From Henckelia pumila (Eukaryota; Streptophyta; Magnoliopsida; Lamiales; Gesneriaceae): a DNA stretch of 64,000 nt. The stretch's first letter is position 1; the number at the start of each line of letters is the position of its first letter. The position numbers and the translations under genes were made by a program. The notes beneath the pieces are model-generated. The model did not search any database, was not told the origin of the DNA, and was given only the letters and a program-made list of their open reading frames with translations. This document shows, in pieces, positions 27,239-42,170 of this stretch. Location of the stretch: NCBI RefSeq assembly GCF_033568475.1, contig NW_027331831.1:10540001-10604000 (forward strand), in the 5' to 3' direction.

Positions 27239-27358
27239 TGGTTCGAAAACGAGTAGGATCTGAGGTGAAAGCTAGTACCCGGAGGCCACATGAGGCACCA
27301 AGTTGTTGCTCTGCTCTAGTATTTCGAGAAGGACTAAGGGAAATGAGAATAAAGTGAA
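27239..27358 (+). other. Short conserved ORF in the left arm, mirrored at about 30394-30513
   Basis: After a TTTATTTAG acceptor-like site, an ATG opens a frame of about 39 codons (MVRKRVGSEVKASTRRP to REGLREMRIK) ending in TGA. The right arm has the same frame on the minus strand with only a few changes and no stop. It could be the last exon of a spliced transcript starting at the element end. No family is recognised. Confidence 0.35.
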
Positions 27359-27689
27359 CAATTTTGTTGGTGTATTTTGTATTGTACTTTGATCGGACGC
27401 AAAACTATGTTGATGAAGTTGGTACTGTATTTTGGTAGAATTGATGTTTAATTTTTATTTATAACTATGTTTATGAAGGTGGTACTGTATTTTGATGAAA
27501 TGGATGTTTAATTTTTATTTATAATCATGTTTATGAAGTTGGATGTTTAATTTTGGTAGAATGGATGTTTAATTTTTGTAGAATGAATGCTTAATTCTCA
27601 TACCACAATTAGACGTATCGTTATACTTCATTTTTAAGCAAATGTACTACGTATCTTAATAAATGGTACTGTGTTTCTGACCAAGCAAC

Positions 27690-28660
27690 AACACCAATGT
27701 AAAACATGTATGAAAGATGTACCAAATTTAACAAATTCTAATACCACAATTAGACGTTATTATACTTTATTTTCAAGTAAAAGTACTACGTATCGTTACA
27801 AATTGTATTGTGTTTCTGATCACGCACCAATACCACAATGTAAAACATGTATGAAAGATGTACCAAATTCAACAAATTCTCATACCACAATTAGACGTTA
27901 TTATACTTCATTTTCAAGCAAAAGTACTATGAATCGTTACAAATAGTACTGCATTTTTTATCATGCACCAATACCACAATGTAAAACATGTATGAAAGAT
28001 GTACCAAATTTAACAAATTCTCATGCCAAAATTAGAGGTTATTATACTTCATTTTCAATTAAATATATTACGTATCAATACAAATGGTACTGCTTTTTGA
28101 ACCACGCACTAACATCATGTAAAAAATGTATGAAAGATGTACCAAATTTAACAAATTCTCATACCACAATTAGAGGTTATTATACTTCATTTTCAAGTAA
28201 AGATACTATGTATCAATACAAATGGTAGTGCATTTCTGACCATGAACCAACACAACAATGTAAAACATGTATGGAAGATGTACCAAATATAACAAAATTT
28301 CATACAACAATTTGACGTTATTATACTTTATTTGCTAGCTAAAGTACTACGTATGGATATAAATGGTACTGCGTTTCTGACCGCTCACCAACACCACAAT
28401 GTAAAATATGTATGAAATATGTACCAAATTTAACAAATTCTCATACCACAATTAGACATTATTATACTTTATTTTTAAGCAAAGGTACTACATATCAATA
28501 CAAAATATACCGTGTTTCTGACCACGCACCAACACCACAATGTAAAAAAATATATGAAAGATGTACCAAATTTAATACATTTTCATACCACAATTAGACG
28601 TTATTATAATTTATTTGCTAGCTAAAGTACTACGTATAAATATAAATGGACTGCGTTGCT
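27690..28660 (+). repeat. Left 141-bp tandem array, about seven units
   Basis: The phrase GTACCAAATTTAACAAATTC recurs near 27719, 27860, 28001, 28139, 28280, 28421 and 28563, so the period is 138-142 and mostly 141. As 141 is 47 codons, one frame stays open across several units and would encode repeats starting CKTCMKDVPNLTNSHTT. The right arm carries the inverted array. Whether the peptide is ever made is unknown. Divisibility by three alone can explain the open frame. Confidence 0.92.
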
Positions 28661-29124
28661 CACCACTTCATTTTCAAGCTAAAGTATTTTGATTTATACC
28701 ACAAAATTAAACATTTTATGTGTAAAAATGTGTTAATCACCATTTATGATACAAAATTATGACATTGGATTCATAAATAAATTTGTTTTAATCATAGATG
28801 TTACAAACATATACAATAGATACATATACATGTATTTGTTAATCACCATATATGCAAAAAACATGTTATAATCATGATTGATACTAAAAATTTAGACATT
28901 TTATGAGTTAAAATGTTTTAATTACCATTGATATTACAAATTAGGACATTGGATACATAGATAAAGTTGTTTTAACCATAGATGTTACAAACTTAAACAA
29001 TGGATACATATACATGTGTTTGTTAATCACCATATGTGCTATAAAAATTAGACATTAGAATTCATAAACATTTGTCAATCATCATTGATGCTATATAATC
29101 ATGCACTTGATGCATAAATTTGTG

Positions 29125-30160
29125 TTAATTACTATTCTTTGTTCTCCCCTCTTGTAATGTAGATACATAGTACCAATGAAGATCTTCCATACATATTTTA
29201 CATTGTGGTGTTGGTGCATGGTCAGAAATATAGTACCATTTGTATTGATACGTAGTATCTTTGCTTAAAAATGAAGTATAATAGCATCTAATTATGATAT
29301 GAGAATTTGTTAAATTTGGTACTTCCATACATGTTTTACATTATGGTGTTGCTGCGTGGTAAGAAATGCAGTACCATTTATATCTATACGTAATACTTTA
29401 GCTAGCAAATAAAGTATAATAACGTCAAATTATGGTATGAGATTTTGTTATATTTAGTACATTTTCCATACATGTTTTACCTTGTGGTGTTGGTGCGTGG
29501 TCAGAAATGCAGTACCATTTGTATTAATACATAGTACCTTTGCTTGAAAATGAAGTATAACCTCAAATTGTGGTATGAGAATTCGTTAAATTTGGTACAT
29601 CTTCCATACATGTTTTACATTGTGGTGTTGGTGCGTGGTTCAGAAATGCAGTACCATTTGTATTGATACGTAGTACTTTTTCTTGAAAATGAAGTATAAT
29701 AACGTCTAATTGTGATATGACTAAGTATGATAATCTCTTAAATTTGGTACATCTTCCATACATGTTTTACATTGTGATGTTGGTGCATAATCAGAAACGT
29801 AGTACCATTTGTAACGATACTTAGTACTTTTGATTAAAAATAAAGTATAATAACGTCTAATTGTGATATGAAAATTTGTTAAATTTGGTACATCTTTCAT
29901 ACATATTTTATATTGTGGTGTTGGTACGTGATAAAAAATGCAGTACCATTTGTAACGATACATATAGTACTTTTGATTGAAAATAAAGTATAATAACGTC
30001 TAATTGTGGTATGAGAATTTGTTAGATTTGGTACATTTTTCATACATGTTTTACATTGGTGTTGGTGCTTGGTCAGAAACATTGTACCATTTATAACGAT
30101 ACATAGTACATTTGCTTGAAAATGAAGTATAACGATACGTCTAATTGTGTTATGAGAATT
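29125..30160 (-). repeat. Right 141-bp tandem array, inverted relative to the left one
   Basis: The phrase GAATTTGTTAAATTTGGTAC recurs near 29301, 29582, 29869 and 30016 with more diverged units between, giving about seven units. The minus strand encodes the same 47-residue pattern (for example CKTCMEDVPNLTNSH). Together with the left array it can fold into a long duplex. Confidence 0.92.
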
Positions 30161-30839
30161 AAACATTCATTCAACCAAAATTAAACATCAATTTCACCAA
30201 AATTAAACATCGAACTTCATCAGCATAGTTATAAATGGAAATTAAACATCCATTTCACCAAAATACAGTACACCTTCATTAACATAGTTATAAATATAAA
30301 TTAAACATCAATTCAACCAAAATACAGTACCAACTTGATCAACATGGTTATATGTCCTATCAAAGTACAGTACAAAGTACACCAACAAAATTGTTCACTT
30401 TATTCTCATTTCCCTTAGTCCTTCTCGAAATACTAGAGTAGAGCAACAACTTGGTGCCTCATGCGGCCTCCGGGTACTAGCTTTCACCTCAGATCCTACT
30501 CGTTTTCGAACCATTTCTAAATAAAAATATAAAATAGTATGCCATAAGTAATGAAAAAGCCGCATAATTTAATAGATTTCATCGGATTATCATGCACTGC
30601 TTCAAAATCAGCATAATTCAAACAAAAATCAGCACGTGTCGAAAAAATATAATCAGAGTTTCAATAAAAACAAGAAATATTTGAGAAAAAAACCGCCATA
30701 AATAGAAGAAACCAACATATGCCGAAGAGAATTCGGCACAAATTGAACCAAGCGCAAAAACAAACAAAAATGTGACAAATATTTTTATTTAATGATTTTG
30801 ATTCTAATTTCATAAGATAATACACTGTTTCATGGAAAA

Positions 30840-31115
30840 TCAAACTTTTTTCATCCCCTTCATTAAATAAGAGCTCATATTCAATGGCGCAAACCCCCAA
30901 TTTGATTCAAAAACCACAATCACATTCGTCAAACACCAATCAACTAAAATGCAAATGACTGCTCCAATGAGCAATGCGACTACCAATATAGCACTAGCCA
31001 TAAAACACACGCCATCATAGTCGATTTCAAACAAAAATAACAAGAACCCATTAAAAATTGGAGCAATAATAACAGTTAGAAGAAGGGGAAAAAGGAAAAA
31101 AATAATCGGCTTCAT
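30840..31115 (-). pseudogene. Possible captured host gene piece in the right arm, 91-aa ORF
   Basis: The ORF starts MKPIIFFLFPLLLTV and holds two or three hydrophobic segments, then VDWCLTNVIVVFESNWGF and a stop after SSYLMKGMKKV. The motif FESxWGxxPLxxSxxLxxGM resembles, from memory, a family of plant multi-pass membrane proteins with unknown function. The left arm has the homologous stretch (26586-26861) but it is broken by stops. It lies between the arm terminus and the array and reads inward. I infer capture by the transposon. Expression is not shown by sequence. Confidence 0.4.
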
Positions 31116-31676
31116 GAAAGAAAATAAAGGTAAGATTTGTGTGTGTTTTTACCTAATAACAGATTGCTCCCGACTCCCTTTTGTTGTCCGTGAATTTCTT
31201 GGTGGGTGCAGACGTCGCTATAGACCACGTTTTCCAGACTTCAGGTTGAACAATGGGGAATAAATAAAACAGGAAACAAACTTTAACGAATGGGAAGAGA
31301 TGGAAATTGGTGGATATGGAATGAGCTTTCTGACAGATAGAAATCGGATGAGTGAAGCGATAAAATTGGGGAGAAGAGTAGCTAGGCTTCACGAGAGAAT
31401 GAGAACTGGGGAATGAAATTTTCGACGGGATAGAAATCGAAGGAGAGAAGAGATGAAATTGGGGGAGAGCCAGAGCTTCTTCACGTGAAGATGAGAACAA
31501 AGTAGGAAAGAAATAAAATAAAATTTAATGCAAAAATGAAATAAAATATGAAATGGGGAGTTAAAATAAAGATTTTGGTGTATGGGGAAGTGCAGAATAA
31601 AACTTTATGCACAAGGGACTGAACACAAAATTGATGTTTGAATTGGGGATTTATTTCCAATTTGCCCTTCTCCTAA

Positions 31677-32172
31677 CCTATGAATATTTTTTTTAATAAT
31701 TGTATATAGTCTCTTTTGAAATACCGAGATTGCTAAAAATCTCTTATAAAAAACGAATGATCTATTAGCTCTCTGCGTTTTTTTAATCTTGAGCACATAC
31801 GTACTCATGTTATCAAATTTTGAGCACACAATCTCTTGTTCGTACGTGTTTTCAGGGACACGTGTGCTCAAAATTTAAAAACCGAAGGTAAGTCATAGAA
31901 AATTTTCAGCAATCTCATTATTTGACTACAATTATCATTTTTTTTAAAAAAAAAGACATAGTTCAATTATTATATGACATATATCAATTTTCATGAGGTA
32001 ACTATGATAAATAAGTTTAAAAATAAAATAAAAATTTTCATAATAGGAACAAAAGGCATTCAACATCACTAAATTCAAAGAAATATTTAGAACCCAAAAA
32101 AAAAATACATACGTGTGCATGTCTTATTCGTGTACTAACAAACATTTATTATTGGTTTGTATACAAATTGAT
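31677..32172. other. 3' flank of SBT-B
   Basis: AT-rich sequence that presumably includes the SBT-B 3' UTR. No ORF or repeat is supported. Confidence 0.5.
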
Positions 32173-35103
<2,931 letters not shown>

Positions 35104-35170
35104 TGTTGAAGGATTGAGATTTGAAACAAAGGCCGAGTTTTGATTATGATTGTTAGCTTTATGGCATATC

Positions 35171-35180
35171 CTTAAATAAA
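35171..35180 (-). promoter_or_regulatory. TATA-like box of SBT-B
   Basis: The minus strand reads TTTATTTAAG about 70 bases before the ATG, within the block shared with SBT-A, SBT-C and psi-2. Confidence 0.5.
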
Positions 35181-36183
35181 GTGAAAATTTGTTTCTGAAT
35201 AAAAGTTGGCTGATTTTGAGGTGTTTGATTTTGCTAATTGATATTTTTTGCATTGACATTAGTACGGTATCCTTGTTTTGTATCCCATATATTCTCTCAA
35301 GTTTTGATTTTTTTATTTTTTTTTCCCTGCAAATCCAACTGCTGATTGCCTGATTGTTAGCTGAATTTGCTTGATTTTACTTTGGCTTGAAAAATTTTTG
35401 ACTTCTTTTCCAATTCAAATTTCATGATCGTTGCTGAGTTTCCAAAAAACCGTGCTTTGATTTTGTTAATTTTCGTCAATAGAAAATGGGGACTAGGATT
35501 TCCTGTAACACACAATAAAATTTAAATATAGTAAATATAAATCAACTACTAGTGATCCGCCCATAATCATTGAAATATTCATCTAAACATTCTAATATTT
35601 GTTTTTTTATTTTTCAAATTAATGACTTTTCACATAGTGATAGTCTAATAGACTATCTAGAAATTTTTAAAAATAAATATTATTGAATTTAAAATTACAG
35701 ATAAAGATTGTATTGAAGCATTAAAAATAAAAACTATTTTAAGAAAATAAAAATCAATTTTTAAAATTTTATTGCATATTAATAAAGTTTCATGAAAGTA
35801 TACTTGTAATTTTAAATAAAACTGCATCTAATCAATTAAGTTCAGTTAGTATGGACAATAGAGCCTCATGATAACAAAAAATTTAAAATTTAGAGTTAAA
35901 AATATAATGTCGTTTTTAATTTATTTTGTTTTTAGTTTTTTCTACCATATAGAATGAGTAATGATTGATCGGCAAATAACAAATAAATCCCTAAACAAAA
36001 GTTTCACTTATTTATAAATCTCTACTAAAATAAAACTTAATTTCCAGAAGAGAGAATATTTTTCAAAATATCCGTAAAATACCCTTATTTAAAAAAAGGT
36101 GAGAGAATGAAAATAAAAAAAACTAATCCAAATAGTATTTATATAAAAATTCAAATAAAAATAAAGGAACATAAATCATCTCA

Positions 36184-36214
<31 letters not shown>

Positions 36215-38437
36215 TTATGTTGATACAAAAGCAAGTATGTGTCTAACAAGCAAACACGTACTCTCAAAATCATTATTGAAAAAAATACGATAAATAATTA
36301 AAAGTTCAAATATTAAGAGTTAGATCAATCATTATGCTTGAAATTGTAACAATAAAATTAACAATAAAAATAGAAAAAACAAATTTTATTATATCAATCC
36401 TATATCACATAGAATCGAATGAATATAATAATAGCTGTCGTTTCTTACCATCTCATGGTAGTAATGTACGATGGGTTATGTTGCCGCATTATCCTTCTTG
36501 TGGCTCTATTTTGTATTACATCTTTGCCAAAACTAATATATGGTTTCACTATCTTATCCATATAATAGTATTTTTATACTACACTCCATTTTTGTATTTA
36601 AAGAAATCATTACATTTACACTCGATTTAAAAAAAAACATATATCATACGAAATTACGAATATAACTTTATAACTTAATATATCAAGAACATTTAAAAAT
36701 ATATGTTGTTGTAAATAAATTTAAAATTATATATATTTTTTATTCTTTACTTTGAATATTGTCAGCATATAATATTTTAAAATTTCTACATTATTAATAT
36801 TTAAATAAGTTTACAATGATCGATAAATTTTTTTTATATTACACTACATTTATTAAAAAGAATCATTAAATTTACAAGCAATTAAAAAATTATATTTTAT
36901 CTATTATATAAATATTATATATAAATAAAAATTATGAATTAACTTAAATATTTGTGTTTATACACTATGTTTTTTTGTTGTCCACTTTTATATTTTTTGA
37001 ATCTATTATCTATTATTTGATCATTTTCTTCTTTTATTTTTTTTTTCTCTTAAAATATATTTAATTTATTTAGTGCACAAAATATTATATTAATATTATC
37101 TTACAAGATACTTTATGACTTTGAAATATATAATGGAATATATATAAGCAAGTTTCATCTTTAAAAAAAATCAAATCGATAAATCGTTTTTTTAATACTT
37201 TTTGATTACTCATAGTCTGACCGTATATTTTTAAAATTTTAAGATTCATAATGTTAAAATAACTTTTAAAGTGATGGTAATAATATGGTTATGATCACGG
37301 TTCATATAAATAAATATTTTTAAACAAATATTCATATGAGACAGTCTCAGGGATCATTTTTTTAGACGAATTTTTTATATGGGTTATCCATTAAAAAATA
37401 TTATATTTTATTTCAAAAGTATTATTTATTATTATAAATATGAGTAGAGTTGACCCGTCTCACGGATGATAACGTCTGACAGGAGTGTTATTCATATTTT
37501 TATAACACACTCCAATTTTTTAAAAAATGAATAATTAATTAACGGTCTATTTTTATCAAGACAAAAACTTTTATGAGATGTCTCAAGGGCCATTTTTTTG
37601 AGACGAGTCTCTTATATGAGTTATCCATTAAAAATTATTTTATTTTATACCAAAAATATTAATTATTATTATAAATATGAGTAGCATTGATCTGTCTCAC
37701 GAATTAGACCGTCTCATATGAGTGTTACTCTTTTATCAAAAACCTTACTTTTTTGTCAATGAGCACTATAATTTTACTGACACATATATGAATAAGTTTA
37801 AAAAATACAAATACAAAGTTTGTCGATGTGTGTTAAATTTTTATTTAAGTGTTTAATTTGTTTTCTCCAAATAACAAAAATGGATGACATCAACATATTT
37901 CGAGGTTCAAAAATAGAGATTTTGTTGGACAGCGAAACATCGATGTATTTGTTATTACTAATATTGTATTCTCAATATTATGTGTTAAATTTACTTAAAT
38001 ATAATAATTTTATAATATATCTTAAAAAAGAAAATTTTAATTGTGTATTGTTTATATTGTCATTGAGTTTAATTTATTGATTTAAATTAGTTTTCATTTT
38101 GCAATTGATTTATTGTGTATGTTAAATTTTTGTTAAACTTACTAGTATAATAAAACGGTGCTTTAGTGTTTTTTTTTTCAATCATAAGAACATTTTTGAT
38201 GTCACATTATCATTTTTCAGTGTTACATCAACAATTAGACCAAAATATTTAAATATTTAAAATTATTATATCAAAATCAAACATTGAAAACTTAGCAAAC
38301 ATAAACTCAAAATGGAACAATCCAGTAGGAAAAAAAAACACTCATGCACACACTTGCGAATACGATCTTAAATTAAGTTGATATTATTATATATAAGTTG
38401 GAGAGAACATTAATGGATGGTAGAAATTGATCATCAT
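35181..38437. other. AT-rich intergenic region between SBT-B and SBT-C
   Basis: No gene is supported and ORFs are short and low-complexity. An (AT)n tract lies near 36183-36215. Two direct copies of a GAGACRGTCTCA-type repeat lie at 37322-37495 and 37563-37735. From about 38100 the sequence belongs to the block duplicated at 46.0 kb. The SBT-C 3' region starts near 38400. Confidence 0.6.
37322..37735. repeat. Two direct copies of a MITE-like GAGACRGTCTCA repeat
   Basis: Both copies carry ATATGRGTTATCCATTAAAAA, an AT-rich core with TATTATTATAAATATGAGTAG, then CTGTCTCACG and an end related to the start by inversion (ATGAGACAGTCTC against GACCGTCTCATATGAG). They are about 175 bases each, roughly 240 bases apart. 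A diverged relative may lie at 48230-48345. Confidence 0.6.
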
Positions 38438-41400
38438 CTATAAGTTGGGTGAATATATGACGATTGGACTCCTCACACTATGAACGTCATCAGACCACTC
38501 CAACGATGCAGACAATAAGTCTGTATCTTTACGTAACTTCCCACTTATTGTCACTGCAAACGATTGTTTTTGGCCGATGGCCGTAAATTTAAGGATGTTA
38601 GGATTCACGCTGATGCTATAATCCAAACCACTGCTGGTGATTGCCTTGTATGCCGAGTTTGTGGATCCTACGTTTGTTACAGTTCTGTTGAACTGTCTTG
38701 TGAAGTTTGCGTCGTTGTTTAGGAGCTTAAAAGTCATTGCTGGGTAATTCAGATCGTTGAATGTTGAATTCTTGTCCGGACAATGGACTGTCATTCCCAA
38801 TATTATGCTTAGAAATGGCGCATCATAGCCGGAGCTGCATAGAAATTCGATATAATCGTCGGATACAATCTCATACACGAGGCCGGGATCAGCGGCTTTG
38901 ACAGGATCTATATGGCCTGTTCCATAAGAAAATTCGCCAAATCGATCTTTGCCAGCATCCATTCTCCGTGCTATGAGATGAATGAAAGAAAAGAAGAAAG
39001 AAAGAAAGAACAGTTAGCACACACACATGCAAAGCAATGATGAGACTAAAATCGATGAATTTCGCTATTGAATCAGCTCTTAGTACCAGTTGTCATGAGA
39101 GCTGATTTGATTGCAGAAGGTGACCAGTTGGGGTGAAAGGATTTCACATAAGCTGCCGCGCCAGCAACATGGGGGCAAGACATTGATGTCCCGGATAATA
39201 TGCTATATTTCACAGATCGCTCGTCTTTGGAATACTCTGAAGGTGAAGCCAAAGGTGAAAATGCTGCTAATATTTCAACTCCAGGGGCTGTTACATCTGG
39301 CTGCGTGTACAATTCAATTCCTGTGTTATCATAAACATGCTAGTGTTTGGTTGTGATTTTATATATGAAGCACTTCGTCTCAGCTTTTTTCTTAACAAAC
39401 TTTTTGAAATTTTGTAAAACTTTGGCCATTTACCTTCAAAATACTCGGATAATAGACGTTGGGACCTATTGAAGAGAAGAAAGCAACAGAAGGGGCCTCA
39501 TGATTTTTCACAGCTTCGCTCTTGAGTATGTCGATCGTATGATTTCTGCATTGATCATTATCTATTAGTAAAAGTATCTTGATCATATCCGAGGTATTCG
39601 AATTTCGGAAGGAGATGTGAAAGGATTTACTTTGTGGAGTTGAAGTAGCCTAGTAAGTCGATGAAGTTGTGATTACTTAAAGCAGAAGCGGGAAGGGGAA
39701 CGACAAAGGAAATAGAATTAGTTTGAGAGGACACGACTGAACCAACTGCTCCAGCATTGAAAGCTTCTTCCGTGCCTGCAAATTTGTTGCAAAGCACAAC
39801 CTTGCCTTCTACTTTGCTTCTATCTAAACAATTTTCACTGCATTCCCTGAAATTTTTCAAACAGAAATTAAAGTTAAGGTTATGCCTGCCTATGTTTTAG
39901 TTCGACATTGGTAGGAATTAATTTTCATGATTGGATATAACTAACTTGGATAATTCTTCGCCGCATTTGCTCGAGGTTTCATTCCCATATGCTAAGGGAA
40001 AACTCTGCCCCTTCAAGTCGAAAGAGTTGATTGCTTTTCCCTGTAAGATAAGGAAAAAAAATTTCTTTTATAAAAAATGGGAGTTTTAGAGATTTAGAAA
40101 TGCTTGATCCCTTATATGCGTACCGAAATTGTAGTTCCATTCCCAAGAACCACTTTGGTGATGATACCTCTATCAGTACTGCTAGCTGCAACTGTGAAAA
40201 TCCATGGAGCGATGCTTGCAACAAAGATAGGCCCCGTATTGCCTGCTGACTGTACAACTAAAATACCCTTTTGTAAAGCATGAAATGATCCGATTGCAAT
40301 CTCGTCGTTCATCAATTTTTGTGGTTCACGGTGTCCGATAGAGATGGTTATGACATCAACTCCATCAGCTATAGCATCATCGAATGCAGCTAATATATCT
40401 ACAGATTGGCACCCAGAATCAGGGTAACAAACTTTATATGCAGCGATTCTAGCTGATGGTACTCCTCCTCTTGCAGTCCCATTAGCAATGCCGTAAAAAC
40501 TGGCATCTTTAACAACGTTTCCAGCTGCTATTGATGCTGTATGAGATCCGTGGCCTTGTATGTCCCTTGCTGAATCAATTTCTAACGGCTTAAGGGAGTT
40601 GTAGTACCGAGCTCCTATCAGTTTGCTGCACGCCCCAATACGTGTTGTTAAATTTTCAAGAATATTTATCAAGGACATGACAGTCATGAGAAAAGGGAAT
40701 TTAATTATTACTTGTTGCAAGTAAAATTTTGTCCTCCTTTACACACTCCTTTCCATTTCTTGGGAGGAGAGCTGAAGCCTTTGTCACTGAAACTCTCCGA
40801 TTCGGGCCATATTCCGCTGTCAATAACCCCAACAATCGTGTCACTCTCGACAGTTGGATTTCGACGAGCATTTTCCTCGAGTCCCATGAAATCCCATGAT
40901 CTCGTTGTTTGTGGATGAAGAGCTTTACTAGGAAAAACTGACGCCACTTCTTTCCTACCTGGATTTCATGCATTTTCAAACGTTACATAGGCTTTCATGT
41001 TATTTATGACTTGTCCATTAATTTCTCTCTTTTTAATGCAAAGCATTTGACTAAGAAAGCAAAATATGTGCCAAATTCAAGGGACATGCAGAAGCATTTA
41101 CTTGCCAACTTTTCCTGCTCTTCATGTGTAAGATAAGCAGCAAATCCATTGAAACTCCGACTGTAACTTCTTATTAATGATTGGCCTTGAAAACTTCGAG
41201 ATGCAAGAATGACACATTACGAAACAAATACAAACTATAACTGTTTTCTCGAAATCCTATTTATATAATACACCTTTCATTTATGGAAAATCTTATAGAA
41301 ATTTAAGATACCTGATGTCTACAACATCTTGAAGCATGTTCGAGTGGTATGTCGAAGATGATGATTCTTCGTTGTCACCAAGATTTCCCATGTACACTAT

Positions 41401-41493
41401 GTAAATCTTCCTTTCTCGATCCAATGAATGACACCTTTTTATCCAGAGAACAAATAAAAGAGACCAAAGTTTGAGAGATTGTAGTCCGGCCAT
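38438..41493 (-). CDS. SBT-C: cucumisin-like subtilisin serine protease, complete, nine exons, 730 aa
   Basis: Exons: 41493-41312, 41193-41102, 40958-40712, 40625-40124, 40040-39946, 39846-39631, 39545-39434, 39300-39087 and 38970-38438. All introns are GT-AG, and the joined length is 2193 nt and open throughout. The signal peptide is short ([18 protein letters not shown]). I9 propeptide follows ([10 protein letters not shown]). Catalytic Asp138 ([10 protein letters not shown]), His199 (GHGSHTAS), Asn303 (VVQSAGNTG) and Ser521 (SGTSMSCPH). PA-type insert and fibronectin-III-like tail as in SBT-B. Oddities: exon 1 is four codons shorter, the usual SFSSRGPN reads FFSSIGPN, and the upstream TATA-like box is TAAAAA in place of TAAATA. 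The whole block, 3' flank to promoter, is duplicated as psi-2. Confidence 0.93.
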
Positions 41494-41555
41494 TGTTGAA
41501 GGATATGATTGAAATTTAAAACAGAGTGAATGTGTCTTTGTGTTAGCTTTATGAC

Positions 41556-41566
41556 ATCCTTAAAAA
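41556..41566 (-). promoter_or_regulatory. Weakened TATA-like box of SBT-C
   Basis: The minus strand reads CTCTTTTTAAGGATG where psi-2 keeps CTCTATTTAAGGATG. Position is about 65-70 bases upstream of the ATG. The change removes the TATTTAA core. Confidence 0.4.
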
Positions 41567-42170
41567 GAGTGAAATTTTATTTTAGAATAAAATCGAGCTG
41601 ATTTTATCTTCTATTAATGGAATAATATTTTCTGCATTATCATAAGTGTATTCTCAAAATTTTGACTTTTTTTTCCTCTTTAATTATGCTGCTAATATGT
41701 TAAGTGAATTTATATACTCACTATTCTGATGCATGCTTGTACCGTTCATTTATTTTTTAATAAAAAAATTTTAAAATGAAACTGCAAAAAGTCCTTTTTT
41801 AACCGAAAAAAAAATGAAAATAAAAAATTCAATAAATATAGTGTTCAATAATTAGCAAACACAATAAATAAATCAATTTTACAAAGTTGAATGAAATTTT
41901 CGTAAATAAAAAAGCCACAAAGTGAGTGTCATTTTGATAAAAAAAAGATGGGACCAAATGATTAATTTGTCTATTATTTTTTGGTTGGGAATTAAGTTAT
42001 AATATAATCATAATTTTGTCTCAAACTTTAGCAATTAACTATTAAAAGTTAGTTAATTAAATGGTCTCAATTATAATAAAATAGAGTGCTAAAATTTGTG
42101 CTTGGGTTGATGAAATGACATTCACATTGAGTGCTTTTGAATCAACACAATTATTATTTAAATTGCATAA
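41567..42170. other. SBT-C upstream region
   Basis: AT-rich promoter-distal sequence without ORFs. It aligns with 47170-48010 upstream of psi-2 up to AAATTGCATAA at 42170, where the Tat/Athila-type LTR has been inserted. Confidence 0.6.

Larger units (their letters stand above)
26043..31667. mobile_element. 5.6-kb Mutator-like foldback element with 141-bp arrays (Pack-MULE-like)
   Basis: It is flanked by a perfect 9-bp TSD TTCTCCTAA (26034-26042 and 31668-31676). The ends are GGGCAAATTGGAAATAAAT and its complement. The two arms are inverted copies along most of their length, about 26043-28680 and 29110-31667. From outside inwards each holds a GC-moderate 5' region, an apparent GT-AG bounded segment, a short conserved ORF, a spacer, and an array of about seven 141-bp units. 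The centre (28690-29110) is unique to the loop and itself contains a direct repeat of about 187 bases. No transposase is present, so it would depend on an autonomous MULE. Confidence 0.88.

Noticed and set aside
27671..30166. Regularly spaced repeats suggesting CRISPR or a repeat-protein gene
   Set aside because: The 141-bp units are tandem without unique spacers, and they lie in the inverted arms of a plant transposon. A coding role is not supported.
35104..35259. Upstream in-frame ATG of SBT-B adding 52 residues
   Set aside because: The extension lacks counterparts in SBT-A and SBT-C, covers the TATA-like box, and would bury the signal peptide.
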